NCBI GenBank assembly: GCA_009739215.1 | Contig: VSJF01000003.1 | Span: 496,001-560,000, forward strand | Reading direction: 5' to 3' | Source of the DNA: Floccularia luteovirens | Lineage: Eukaryota; Basidiomycota; Agaricomycetes; Agaricales; Squamanitaceae | DNA: 64,000 bases | The notes under the pieces: model-generated | What the model was told of the DNA's origin: nothing | Databases searched by the model: none | What the model saw: the letters and a program-made list of their open reading frames with translations, nothing else | In this document: positions 23,539-34,811 of the stretch, one piece after another | Numbering within the stretch: position 1 is the first letter of the stretch | Layout of the letters: the number at the start of each line of letters is the position of its first letter | Translations under genes and position numbers: made by a program

Positions 23539-24122
23539 TCAGCTTGGTTCCGTCTTCAAAGTCGTGTTGTTGAGATCTACAAGTCCACAATAACGACTGC
23601 GTCCCAGATTGTACTCATCTCTTGGTAACACTTCTCCACGCTCTAGCACCACACCAACGAACTTGCGCTCTCCCCGCATCCACTTTTCTTTATAGAATCG
23701 TACAAATCCAGGTGCAACGGCATATATTGTGTGATCACGTCCCATTTTGACCTAACGACGAATTTCAGGTATTTCACAAAGTGATGTTGATAAAACCCAC
23801 ATGTTGACCTGGGTGGAATAAAGTACCACGTTGCCGAACAATGATATTACCAGGAATTACGTATTGATCTTGAGGCGTGGTTTGGATACCAGTATTGTGA
23901 TAGACGAAAAACACGCACCAGAAAATTTTTTTACACCCAAACGTTTCCCTGGTGAACCGCCATGATTGTGGACAGTGCCTCCAGCGCGTTTTGTGGCTGT
24001 ACGAATCGAACCTTGTACAAAGTGGGTTGTCGGAACAATATGTGATGAAGACAAGAAGAACAATTACCTATAAGTGAGAATGAAGACCTGGTTGCGTCGA
24101 TACAACGATTGAGAAAGAACAT
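23539..24122 (-). CDS. Mitochondrial large-subunit ribosomal protein bL27m
   Basis: A nuclear-encoded mitoribosome protein near the peptidyl transferase centre. Exon 1 (from ATG 24120-24122) encodes MFFLNRCIDATRSSFSLI, an Arg/Ser-rich mitochondrial presequence. The next exon starts GSIRTATKRAGGTVHNHGG and continues SPGKRLGVKKF. Then come DQYVIPGNIIVRQRGTLFHP, GQHV, and KMGRDHTIYAVAPGFVRFYK in the last exon, which ends at TGA 23539-23541. Three introns, all GT-AG. About 138 residues. The C-terminal extension past the bacterial core is usual for fungal mitochondrial members. Divergent from SKP1 with 195 bp between starts. Confidence 0.9.
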
Positions 24123-24317
24123 GACTATTATGCAGGAGACTTGACAAAAATGAGAAATAGAAAGGAGCACGGGCCTTGTCGGCTATCTCCGAGAGAGTGA
24201 TTCATAACAACAATTTATACAAATATCCACCCTTAACCTCTGTTTTCTGCAATCAAAGCTATCCACTTTATCCCTCCTCCACTTTCACTCTCCAATACAC
24301 ACCCCCTTTCGAGCAAT
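24123..24317. promoter_or_regulatory. Shared divergent promoter, bL27m / SKP1
   Basis: The 195 bp between divergent ATG codons must serve both genes. A C/T-rich stretch precedes the SKP1 start, as is common in fungal promoters. No specific factor site was assigned. Confidence 0.45.
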
Positions 24318-25090
24318 ATGGTTCTCCTTGTAACCTCAGATAACGAGCAGTTCACAACTGAGAAAGAGATCGTCGAGCGTAGTGTCCTCATCAAGAACAT
24401 GCTTGAGGGTAGGCGTCTGACCTTCCCCAACCGAAAGTTCTTATGTCTTACCGTGTTTTCGCTAGATGTCGGCGAATCTGACCAACCAATTCCTTTGCCC
24501 AATGTATCATCCAGTGTCATGAAAAAGGTGTGTTCTGGTTCCCAGAACGCCACACAAGTCGTTCCTAATTCCGGTCTTTCTTTCAGGTCTTGGAATACTG
24601 TGAACACCATCGTGGAGAGCCACTCCCATCAGCGGATTCTGAACAATCGCAGGACGAGACACGTAAACGCACGACAGACATTAGCGAATGGGATCAGAAA
24701 TTTATCACTGTTGATCAGGAAATGTTGTTTGAGATCATCCTTGCAGCTAATTACCTTGACATTAAACCATTGCTGTAAGTGTTTTTTTCGCTAATTCAAT
24801 TCGGTTCAAGTCGTATCAAGCGTGTTTTCATAGTGATGTCGGTTGCAAGACAGTGGCCAACATGATCAAAGGAAAAACCCCTGAAGAGATCCGTAAGCTT
24901 TTCAATATTGTAAACGATTTTACACCGGAAGAGGAGGTGGGTACTTATTATGTTTCTTGCTTTTTCGTTGACTTACGTTTATATTCATACGCAAAGGCAC
25001 AAATCAAGAAAGAAAACGTAAGTTGGTTCACTGGTATTAACCAAAATCGCTTAACAATCGAAATTGTAGGAATGGGCAGAAGACCGATGA
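24318..25090 (+). CDS. SKP1: SKP1, SCF ubiquitin ligase adaptor
   Basis: Bridges cullin-1 to F-box proteins. Exons traced: [20 protein letters not shown] to [37 protein letters not shown] with an acidic insert, [74 protein letters not shown] and finally EWAEDR with TGA ending at 25090. All introns are canonical and all joins keep frame. The C-terminal F-box-binding helices and the ending NEWAEDR are intact. About 160 residues. Confidence 0.94.
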
Positions 25091-25415
25091 ACATGATAAC
25101 AACTTAGAGATCCACTTTTCCCTCTGTTGTCTTTTGTCCAGTTTGTATATTATCAGTTCAATGAGCATACTGGTTCTGTTATCATTGATCCATTGAACTG
25201 AGTTCTGCTCGACACTTTTTAAAATTATGCTTGGCTTGTGTTACGGATGATTGGTTCACACGACTGAATTGCTTACATAATATTTTACGGCACCCACAAA
25301 GTCAAATGGCCTGTGTTCTCGACGCCCAATATCAAAGTTAGTTTATGTATCTGCCACTCTCTACATTCAAGGCGCTGTCAATTCGTTATCATCGGACTTG
25401 AGTCCACACACACTT

Positions 25416-27233
25416 ATGCCTCACATTCCTGATCTTCCTGGAGACCTGGTGCCTCGGCATTCCCCACAAGAGCAGTGGCTTAAAAAACACGTAGCAAGGA
25501 TATGTCAGATGGATCACGAAAGGTATCTCTAGACTTGTAGCAATTGATCAAGTGGCGTTAACCCGGCTGGTTCTTGTTCCAGATTTCCGGGCAGCCAGCC
25601 TGTCAGTTTCGGTGTAAAAGATCTGGCGAAATTAGAATCCCAGGAGTATGCCTTTGCTTTGCTTTCCACCTTTGATGTACCTTACTGTTTGCAATTTGCA
25701 AGTTTTTGGGTTTGTGAGAAGTCGGATGGTATTCGAGTTCTTTTGTTGGTTGTGACAGATATTACAACCGAGGTTCAAACGGTTTTCCTTGTATGTTCTG
25801 TGATTTGGCTTTGTGATTATAGAATGATCAACCTTGTTCAAGGTTGACCGCCATAATTCCTACCGTCAGCTAGAAGGATTGTACTTTCCTCATCATGAAA
25901 ATCCTGTCAAGCCTCTTCGGAACACCCTTGTTGATGGAGAGCTCGTAGTCGACTTCAATCCACAGACAAAAAAGGTAAGGCATTATCGCTTCCTCTGGAT
26001 CATATCCATTTATTTTGCCTCTCCTAGGAAACTGTCCGCTTTTTAGCATTTGATTGCCTCGTGGTTGATGACCAGAATGTCATGTCCAGACCGCTAGATA
26101 AGCGATACGGGGTTGAGTATTATGGTCTGTGTATGCGCCATATTCTGACATTATACCATATTTAGAGAATAACGGAGTGGTTTTACAAACCATATTCAAA
26201 GATGATGCGCGATCATCCACAAATGGCGGTAAATCAGCCATTCAGGTGTGGTTTTAATCTACTTGTTAGACTTGGTGAATTTATATACAATCTAGCATTA
26301 AAGTGAAAGAAATCGCTCTCTCATATCATGTTGAGAAAGTGTTCTCAGTCGACATTCCAGCTCTTCAACATGGCAACGATGGCCTCATATATACATGTGT
26401 TAACACGCCGTATACACCTGGCACGGATACAAACATGTGAGTATGGCAATCATGCATATATTATACATACATTAATTTAATTACAGTTTGAAATGGAAAC
26501 CCCCTTCAGAGAACTCCATTGATTTCAAGCTTATCCTTCGCTTCCCCCCTTTAAAATCTGATCCTAAAAAACCCGATTTTCGCGCCAAACCGGTATTTTT
26601 ATTATATGTGTGGTGTGGCGATGAAAGAGGTGTGCCCAAGTATGAAGAATACGATGTCTTGTATGTTGACGATGATGAATGGGAAAAGTGAGTGTTGTTT
26701 TTACAGACAGAATCCTATCTCATTGCGAATGAAGATCTACTGTCTATATGATGCGAGACTGATGTTTTTCCCCTTTCCAGGTTAAAACTATCGGGTCAAC
26801 AAGTTGATGACCGTATAGTTGAAGTTCATTGGGAACTTGCACAAAGCCGGTGGAGACTGATGCGTTTTCGCGACGATAAACCGAATGGGAACCACCGCAG
26901 TGTTGTTGAAAACATCATACAAAGTATCGTAGAAGGAGTGGAAAAAGAGGATGTGTGTGATATCTCTTTCAAATTACCCGATTTTGCAGTGCTAAATTTG
27001 TCGTTGTACGATAGCTCCTTGCAAAATCGAATACAATTCGAGGGGCGTGGAAAGCCCGACACTCTCAGCCCCAACAACCAAATCAGCCAAGTAGTTCCCA
27101 AAATATGCATCCACCGCCACCTCCCCAAAAAACTCGCCCACCAGTTGAAGCTGAAATACGATATGGTCGCCTAGCAACCTCGCCATGGAGCAAAGTTGGC
27201 GGACCTGCGACGATCTTTGGTATGAAAAGATAA
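25416..27233 (+). CDS. CEG1: mRNA capping enzyme, guanylyltransferase subunit
   Basis: Transfers GMP to the 5' end of nascent mRNA in the nucleus. Start MPHIPDLPGDLVPRHSPQ; then FPGSQPVSFGVKDLAKLESQ. Nucleotidyltransferase motif I is EKSDGIR, whose lysine is the GMP-linked residue. Motif III is NTLVDGELVVD, then VRFLAFDCLVVDDQNVM. Motif IV is HGNDGLIYT and motif V is ILKWKPPSENSIDFKL. The OB-fold part has VPKYEEYDVLYVDDDEWEK and VEVHWELAQSRWRLMRFRDD, ending with ILAKSNTIRGAWK-like LLAKSNTIRGAWKARH and a proline/glutamine-rich tail. The last intron begins GTGTGTGA after KED; the tail stops with TAA 27231-27233. About 460 residues. Confidence 0.9.
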
Positions 27234-28176
27234 ATTCTACGATGCCAGAACCACCCTGGGTCACCAGGTCATTACCAATAACTTGCTCCACTGTTCATAT
27301 ATTTCAGCAGCCCAGCTCTCGATCGTGCCTGCCTATGCTTGTATACCGTCACAGGGGCTTTTTTGAATGAAGTGTACAGCACATGATATCAGTGTACACA
27401 AGAGGGGAAATCGCACCACCTGCCTTATGGATCGGCCACATCAAACACACATTCAGGGGACAGGAAAACAACACATTTTATTGACAAGGTACGGAGAGGT
27501 GACGAAGAGCTGCAGGACCAACTACTTTTTTGGTGTAGGTAATTAGTTCATTGGAACACAGTTGGTCTGCAGACATGCAGATGGCCAGAACGAGAACAGT
27601 AGCGAGCTTCGTGAGATGGTCGTAAACACCGAGAGTAATTGTGTATAGCGGGATGGGAAAGTGAAGAATGAACACAAGACAAAAAAGGAACAGAGGAATG
27701 CATATCTAGTCGTTACAATGGATAAGAAAAAATTTGATACTTGACTATTGGTACTGTGTTGTGGAAATTTTCATTTCAAATTTCAAAACAAATATGTAAA
27801 GATGTTGGAATAACAGACAGAAAGAAAAATAGGAGGCATATGAGCTTGTCCGGAATATGCGACGATGAATGTTGAAATGGTTATGAAATGGTTAGAAATG
27901 TGTGAATATGAATGTATAAATGACGAGACTGATAGATGGATTTGTGAAGCGTCGTACAATGCTATTATGCAGGATAAACAAAATCAAAAAATAGAATTTG
28001 CATCAAATTTTATGAAAGCATTCGCGACCGATGAGATGATCGTTTGTCATTTTGCACCCAGGAAGGTTGCGCAAGGAACACATAGTTCCGAAGAACTCCT
28101 AACCAAGAAATAAGAATCAGCTTGTCGCATGCTATTCCCCTTTCCTTTTTGGAACACAGCTTATGGAAGAGGTGTT
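27234..28176. other. Intergenic, convergent
   Basis: This lies between the stops of the capping enzyme and the Ser-rich protein. Two short open frames (27478-27675 minus, 27865-28113 plus) were looked at; neither resembles a known family, and this is probably 3' untranslated sequence. Confidence 0.4.
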
Positions 28177-28943
28177 TTAGTTGAAGAAGTTCGGAGCAGA
28201 GGAGAGGGGTGAGATGGCATAGTCTGCGTAAATCATGGATGGCTTCGTCTTGTGGAGAGACAGGCAGTCAGAAAACGTATGAGAACGAAGGAGAGAGGAA
28301 GGAGCAGTCGCGACGCGATTGCGCTTGGGGATGTGGACGGTGGGAATAGCACCCTGGTTGAAACCTGTTTCCACATCTGATACGCCGGGGTGGACATCAT
28401 CGAGAACGAAAACAGAGGTCCCAGGAGTTGACTCTAACGATGAGGACCCTTTAGAGTGATGTCTACTAGTTGGCGTACGAGGAGCAATAGATAACGTTGC
28501 GAACTCTTCGGTAGGCAGCGTGATCAAAGTCTAATATAAGCGCAAACAATCAGCAATGATATTTTGAGGACACAAAATTTGGCGGGGATCGCCAGTGAAG
28601 ATAGACAAACCTCCAGTGAGCTGGGGACTAGTTCTGAGATCCAAGGCAAGGATGCGGATGGGTATCCAACACCAGCATCAGTGCTAATGAATTCCGAAAC
28701 AGCGCCCTGCCAATCGCTTATGACACGGTTGCGATCCTCCGACTCGTTGTCAGTGGCGGGGTCACATTGACCGTCGGTGACTCTCCACCATTCGATGTCG
28801 GCAAGGACACGTCTACTGCTTGTCTCTGAGCCTGACGAACGTCTATGACCATGACCTCGCCTCGCAACATTACTGCTGCTCGACGAATGATACGGCGACG
28901 AGCGAACGGAGGGAGATGACGCAGTGCGACGAAGAGAGGGCAT
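28177..28943 (-). CDS. Serine-rich hypothetical protein
   Basis: Two exons, 28943-28611 and 28530-28177, joined by an 80-nt GT-AG intron that carries SSLE into TLITLPTEEF. It begins MPSLRRTASSPSVRSSPYHS, continues with a Ser/Arg/His-rich stretch GHGHRRSSGSETSSRR, then the most conserved-looking core VLADIEWWRVTDGQCDP. The second half has Ser/Thr/Pro-rich sequence with many possible phosphorylation sites and ends ISPLSSAPNFFN. About 228 residues. No transmembrane segment. I recall similar basidiomycete proteins of unknown function around the WWRVTDGQ block, but cannot assign a family. Function unknown. Confidence 0.7.
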
Positions 28944-29903
28944 TGGAGTAGAGGGTAAAGAATGAGCAGGACAGCTGCCTAACGCAGTGCCTTCAATGTG
29001 AGGGAGGGAGATGGGGAGGACACGAAGGAGGCTGAGAATCTCGATTTTTGTTTATATAATTTTTGAAATGTGACATTTGTGAAGAACTGGAGGTTCAATC
29101 CACACTCATCCATCATCGACATCAATCATACTCCTCAGATGTCCCAGCTGTCTGCAGCACACAACAAACATCCCCTACAATAGCCACTGCTCACTCTGAG
29201 CTTTATCCTCGTATAATGTTTTTTGTGCTCTTTGGTATAACAACAGATTCCCGCTATTCAACGTGGTGCACACATTGATGACAACCAGCTAACAGTACGG
29301 CATACTCTCACGCAATTCTCTTGTAACTTTTTTTCCTTCTTCTCCTGTTGTCTCACTTGTGCATGTCATCGATGTATCACTCTTCGCATCTCCATGACCC
29401 CATTGTGCAGATTCTAAGTATGTTTTGCGTCTATCAGACTGACTTTTTGAGTTAGCACCAATCCACTCGATCATTGCATCTGCACATGATTATCACGATT
29501 TCCAATACGAGCGCTTGCACTCCCAACTCCTGCCGTTCATCTATCCGATATTCATGTTAACAGCCTGGGTAAGGTCCATAGATAAATCCTAGGCTTGAGC
29601 ACTGATTTGCAATCACTAAACATTTGATTGCTTGTTATTGCATAACCTCTCTTTGCAAGCAATCTCAAGATCAAAGACTTCCTTCCCAGATGTAGCCTTC
29701 TTGTAAAGCGCCTTTAGGCATGCTTGAGTAATTCTTGCACAGGCTGGGTTATTGTTCTTTTCGCATGGTGAAAGGTACGGATCAGTCGCGTAAGTCAGCG
29801 GATACGTCCGATTACAGACAGCTCTTTCATTAATCAAGTCCACGTCTGCCAAAGCGCGTTTCCTTCATTGGATCCACCTACACTTTCTTTATATTACACT
29901 ACT

Positions 29904-29941
29904 ACGCGTAATGACGCGTCGAAGTTGGCGTTGCGACGCGT
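29904..29941. promoter_or_regulatory. Cluster of three ACGCGT (MluI cell-cycle box) motifs
   Basis: ACGCGT occurs at 29904-29909, 29914-29919 and 29936-29941, three palindromic copies in 38 bp. In fungi this is the core site of the MBF (Mbp1/Swi6-type) G1/S regulator. The target gene is unclear because the flanking frames are fragmentary. Confidence 0.4.
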
Positions 29942-31562
29942 CCTGACCCTAATCGGTACTCACTGAGAGGACTGTAATTGTCTGCTTTTTCGACCCCACG
30001 CACAGACTTGATTGCCATCTTTGATCGTTTCATTTTTGAATTTCACCGAGCGCTGCATGCCGCAATTTGATTTGTTTCTTCCCATTGGTTAGATGTAATG
30101 CTGGGTCATGGCATTCGCGGACTCCCGCGAGAACATGCATCATTTTTGAGCACAATGGACTAAAGCTTGCGACCATCAACCCATCAGATCCTTGCATCAT
30201 CCTTTCCAACACCTTTTATATCGGCAGAAAGATTACTACATATACGACAGTGTGGAAACACAATGAATAGATCACTTGTGGAGCACGGGAATTATGCATG
30301 CAATCGTAAAGTCAATTCCCGCAACATTCAGTTTTGAGCAGATATTAAACCGAGACCATGCTGTGCTTCTCTTATCATTGTAACTAATAACCCTTAGTCC
30401 AGTAAAGCTTGGAATGTCGCACATAGGATCAGGACCAAATCCACGCGAATTAGCAAATAAGCACAATCTATATGGAACCTTTCATGAAATGGTGAATGTG
30501 GCCAGGAATAAGCTTCTTGACCGTATCAGAGAAACGGCCCGGGTGGTAAATGCAGGCTCTATGCCACAAGATTTCCTCAACCGGTAGTCTTTTCCGAAAT
30601 GGCAGCCCCTTTGGTTCACAGTGTGTTTGGGACCATGTGCACTTGGAGAACCTGATCTTCTTTGGAACACCTGTGACGCCATGTAGGCAGCATCGAAGGT
30701 TCACAGGTCAGTGTACGCTAATAATTTTGTCGGATTAGACAGCGGGATAATCGTAAAAATATTGGTAGATGGAAATATATTGAACGGTGCCGTGCCTGGC
30801 ATGTGTACTGGTTGATGATATACTACATGTCGCCGGTCGTCATAAAATTGTAATACCATGCCCAGGTTTCGTGTGAGTTGAGGTAGATTTGAGGCCCGAG
30901 TTATTTTTAATTACGTAGTTAGGGGTATGCAGAACACGAGAAGGACTGGTCATAAGAAATTGATTCATTCCACAGAATACAGTTCTGTATCTTCGAAGTA
31001 ACAGAAACGGCGATAATTGCGGAACCTGTTGTGATGAGATGGGGTGTTCTGGTGATCACCCTGTGCAGAGAAAAGCACTGAAACAGTCCATCAGAAAGAC
31101 TTCGGTAAGATGTTTATCGTGTATGTACATCTTCTGTGGTGTGCTGCTGAGAGAAGGAACCACTGCCACAGCGAATAGGGCCAAGTTGTTCCTGAGAAAC
31201 GGGACGTTTCTTCTCTACGATTTCGGTCGAGATAGCCGGTAGGAGATTGGAAGGATATTGATATTGCGATTTTCTGTTGTACAAACTCAAATGGTGCACA
31301 AATCCAGCTCATAGCACGGATAGTTAAAGGTTGTTCGTATAACCAGCGAAACTCAAAACATTTCGAAGATCTAGTCTATCTGTTGATCATCCTTTTACCG
31401 TGCTTCGGCGATAGTTGATATATTGAGGGAAGAGAAAGAGTACGATTATGCGAAGCAGGCCTGGTAAGAAGGTAACAATACGTTAACACCATAAATCAGG
31501 CTACTGCGGAAAATTTGCACACATACGATAGGTAGGTTAGTTCCGGTGGATAAGGAGCGCTG

Positions 31563-31874
31563 TTAGAGATCTGACAACTCCTTGCAGATTTCGGCTGCTT
31601 CAATGAAAAAAGCAGCGTAGTTAAGATGGTAGAAAAGTGGAATACACCACGAAGATCTTTCATTGTGGCCGTGTTGATGATGTGATCTAGGACATTCCCG
31701 TTCTTCCTGAGACCGGACATAGTTCTGCAATAGAAGTCTGTAAACAATGAAGAAGAAATGAAACTGTCTCTTCTCTTTGTCACGTTCGCGATAAGCAAGG
31801 GCTGCTAAGTCAGCTTTAAGAATTTCCTGATCATTGTTGGAGGCGAAATAAGTTGACAAGTCAAGGTGAGACAT
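31563..31874 (-). CDS. Possible small hypothetical ORF
   Basis: An ATG-started frame of 103 codons beginning MSHLDLSTYFASNNDQEI and continuing LKADLAALAYRERDKEK. A donor-like GTGACA and acceptor-like TTTACAG/ATTGCAG inside suggest it may be exon 1 of a spliced gene whose next exon is in another frame (SGLRKNGNVLDHIINTATM). No family was recognised. Kept as a weak candidate only. Confidence 0.22.
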   Translation of the reverse strand: MSHLDLSTYFASNNDQEILKADLAALAYRERDKEKRQFHFFFIVYRLLLQNYVRSQEERECPRSHHQHGHNERSSWCIPLFYHLNYAAFFIEAAEICKELSDL

Positions 31875-32084
31875 GCAATCAATATGTTAGGGTCACAGAG
31901 ACACCCTTTTTTTGAATGGTAGGACAGATAATGTGGCGCAATTTGTTACGAAATTTTAGAATCCAGAGTAAAATGACACCAGGCGTCGTGACTGGACAGT
32001 GAAGACCGTGGGGAGCATCTATCTTGCTATAAGCCAAAATGTCAATATCTTCCGTTCGATATGAAACCAGATTGTTCATGTGTA

Positions 32085-34165
32085 AAGACACGCTACATAC
32101 AAGTAGTTGCTGGTGCTGGTGGTTAGAAATGAAGGTATTTGTTTCTGCTTTGCAAAACATTATCTAATTTCTGCAATTCACTAGGCGAGTTATCCGATTG
32201 ACGCCTGCCATGCAACGCACGATGTTGCTGCCTCCATATTACCCCCACGATATCCATAACACAGTTATCGATTTTCTTGCAATAAACTCAATCACAAGAC
32301 AACTTTTACCATCATGTCAGGACAATTCAGGATCTTCTATGGCGCGGTGGTCAATCCAGTCTCGCTTCACGAATACCACCTCATGCCCCACTGTCTGTTG
32401 GCAGTCCTTGGAAACGGAAATATAGCCTGGATTATTGGTCATGTCGAGCCTCACGATCTGCAAAATACCTTGGCAGCAAAAAGTTGTCCTAGTGAGGACA
32501 TCATTTTATTGAAGCACGGTGAATTTTTGATACCTGGATTCATCGATACGCATACCGTAAGTTGTAGATCGTACTTATTTGAAGTATTTAATCCCTACCA
32601 ACCTGTACTAGCATGCACCCCAATTTCCCAACATTGGGAGGTAAGTGTTTATTGAATTCAATGGTCACTGTTCAGATCCTAATCGGTTTTTATAGTGGAC
32701 AACAATACGAGTTGATGGATTGGCTAGAGCAAGTCACATTTCCAATGGAAGCAAAATTTGCTGACCTGGATTTTGCACAACGAACGTACAACTCGGTAGT
32801 CCAGCGATTACTCGATTGTGGTGTACGTCAATACAATTTTTATTGTTTCTTTTTTCTCAAATTGTTTCCCTTAGACTACAACATGTTGTTACTACGGTTC
32901 ACTTCATTTGGAGGCATCAAAGGTTCTTGCAGATATTGTAATCTCGAAGGGTCAACGCGCATTTGTTGGAAAATGCAACATGAATCGCGATAGTCCTCCC
33001 ACATACATCGAGCCCTCTACAGAACACTCCATTCAAACCACGCTTGAGCTCATCTCATATATTCGAAATCTTCCAAAAGCACCGACAACTGATGCAGCCT
33101 CGGGAACCAACGAACCTTTCATTCAGCCAATTCTCACACCCCGATTTGCAATATCTTGTACCAATGATTTGTTACATGCTGTGGGGGGGATAGCCAAATC
33201 TGATGACTCCCTGCGTATCCAAACGCATATATCAGAGAACAAGAAAGAGATTGAATACACTCTTGAATTATTTCCCGAAGCAAAGAACTATGCGGACGTT
33301 TACGATAGATTCAACCTTTTGACGCCTAGGACGGTCCTGGGTCATGCCGTGCATCTCAGTGATGATGAAGCGCATTTGATAAAGTCTCGTGGATCTGGAA
33401 TCAGTCATTGCCCAACAAGTAATTTCAACCTGCGGAGTGGGGTTGCTCCAGTAGGGAAGTACCTAGACATGGGTATCAAAGTTAGTACCGTTCTCTGTTT
33501 TGTGATTTCAAGTTGAAGTTGTGTATTAAATATATAGGTCGGTTTGGGCACGGACGTGTCAGGCGGATATTCTCCCTCGATACTCAATGTGATACAAAAT
33601 GCCAGCATTGCATCTAAAATTGTTGCCATGCAAGCACCCCCTTTGGATACGCCACTTCCTAGGATCTTTGAGAACCGCCAGCTGCCAATTTCGGCTCTAC
33701 TTTATCTGGCGACAATTGGTGGAGCGGAGGTTTGCGGATTGCATCCACACGTTGGCTCATTCGTCCAAGATGCTAGCTTTGATGCTTTATTGGTCAGCAC
33801 CCGTCCAGAAACTGGGGCTTCCGGTGTATGGAGTACAGATGCAAATGCAAGCTCACCTGGGTTGAATGAGAAAAAGGAGGACTTGGCTGGTATGGTTGAA
33901 CGATTCTTGTTCGGTGGGGATGACAGGAATATACGACGAGTGTATGTCCAAGGCCGTGTTGTCGGTGGAAAAGAGTCCAGGTGAAGGGAGTGTAGGTGTA
34001 TTTTATAAAAAGGCAGGCTATGTTCCTCACCCTTGCATAGGCATGATTTTGAAGTACGTAGCTCCAAAAAAAGCACGTCCACTCTCATGACCTAGTTATG
34101 TTCACCTTGCGGTGTCCATGGCCGGAATACTAGTTGAACTGCCGTGGAAATACATCGCGTTTTGG
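32085..34165. repeat. Tandem duplication unit 1 (guanine deaminase plus flanks)
   Basis: By eye this aligns with 34560-36650 over the gene, its introns, about 200 bp upstream (shared CTACAT-CAAG, TTTGTTTCTGCTTT and TTATCCGATTGACGC) and about 180 bp downstream (shared CATGGCCGGAATA). Edges are approximate. Confidence 0.75.
32314..33984 (+). CDS. Guanine deaminase, copy 1
   Basis: An amidohydrolase-superfamily enzyme that converts guanine to xanthine in purine salvage and nitrogen use. Exon 1 MSGQFRIFYGAVVNPVSLHE to LIPGFIDTHT, then HAPQFPNIGS in a small exon, giving the metal ligand motif HTHAPQ. Then GQQYELMDWLEQVTFPMEAK, LLDCG joined to TTTCCYYGSLHLEASKVLAD, VGKCNMNRDSPPTY, ILTPRFAISC, IQTHISENKKEI (His ligand), RTVLGHAVHLSDDEAHL (His ligand), SHCPTSNFNLRSG and, after the last intron, VGLGTDVSGGYSPSIL (Asp ligand). 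Four introns; stop TGA at 33982. About 485 residues. All ligands and joins are intact, so both tandem copies look functional. Confidence 0.9.
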
Positions 34166-34811
34166 CATAATAGTCTTGTCCGGTAGTGCTAGCGTTTTAA
34201 GATTCAACGTTCAGCGTTCAACGTTCAACCCCAACTCTAAGATGAGCATGATCATTATTGCACTTGATTTATTACACATATATAGAACGTAGTTGGTCGA
34301 ATTCAGCTAATTGCCCCAATCCTGATGAAATTCTGATAATTTAAAACCTAAACTCCCTTAGGCCGTATGCCAATTTGGATATGTCTAGCTTTTCACGTGA
34401 CGTCCGCGAACTTATTAGTACTTAGGAGTCATGTGACGTTCCAAAAAAAATTAAGCCTCTGATCCCTGTGTAAAGGCATCAGGAAATGATGGGGCAACTT
34501 CTTCTTTAAGCCAATCCTTCCATATGTTTTGGTCGATATAGAACTTGATTGCATACGCTTAAAACGCTACATGCAAGGAGCTGGTAATTGGAAACGATGT
34601 TGTTTGTTTCTGCTTTACACGCCGCCGAAACATTGTCCGAAACGTGGGATCTTAAGCTTGGCCAAAGGCATGGCACCCATTATCTGATATATGCAAGCAG
34701 ACAAATTATCCGATTGACGCTTGCCTGCAGCGTACGATGGCGATTACCGCCGTGATAAAATAGTTATCGATTTCATGCAATGCTTCCAACCCCAAGTCAG
34801 CTTTTACCACT
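33985..34811. other. Spacer between the two guanine deaminase copies
   Basis: Contains the 3' flank of unit 1, unique AT-rich sequence, a small tandem repeat at 34203-34230 (four copies of a 7-nt TTCAACG-like unit), and from about 34560 the 5' flank of unit 2. No gene was seen. Confidence 0.5.
34203..34230. repeat. Four-copy 7-nt tandem repeat
   Basis: Copies read TTCAACG, TTCAGCG, TTCAACG and TTCAACC. It lies in the spacer near the end of duplication unit 1. No function can be assigned. Confidence 0.6.

Larger units (their letters stand above)
28944..32084. other. 3.1-kb ORF-poor stretch with coding fragments
   Basis: No complete gene could be built. Fragments seen: minus 29616-29849 (no ATG; includes YPLTYATDPYLSPCEK), plus 30423-30584 (no ATG; includes ELANKHNLYGTFHEMV and RIRETARVVNAGSMP), plus near 30981-31105 (Cys-rich GDNCGTCCDEMGCSG), and minus 31563-31874 (ATG start; MSHLDLSTYFASNNDQEI). 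They are not collinear with any family I recognise. The stretch also holds three ACGCGT boxes at 29904-29941. It may be a degraded gene region or hold fast-evolving lineage-specific genes. Confidence 0.4.

Noticed and set aside
27478..27675. Minus-strand 65-codon open frame ending in KKVVGPAALRHLSVPCQ
   Set aside because: Looks protein-like at the C-terminus, but I could not place it in any family or find upstream exons.
27865..28113. Plus-strand 82-codon open frame rich in Met and Glu
   Set aside because: It could be a small gene, but it has no recognisable motif and sits between two convergent stops; not supported enough to call.
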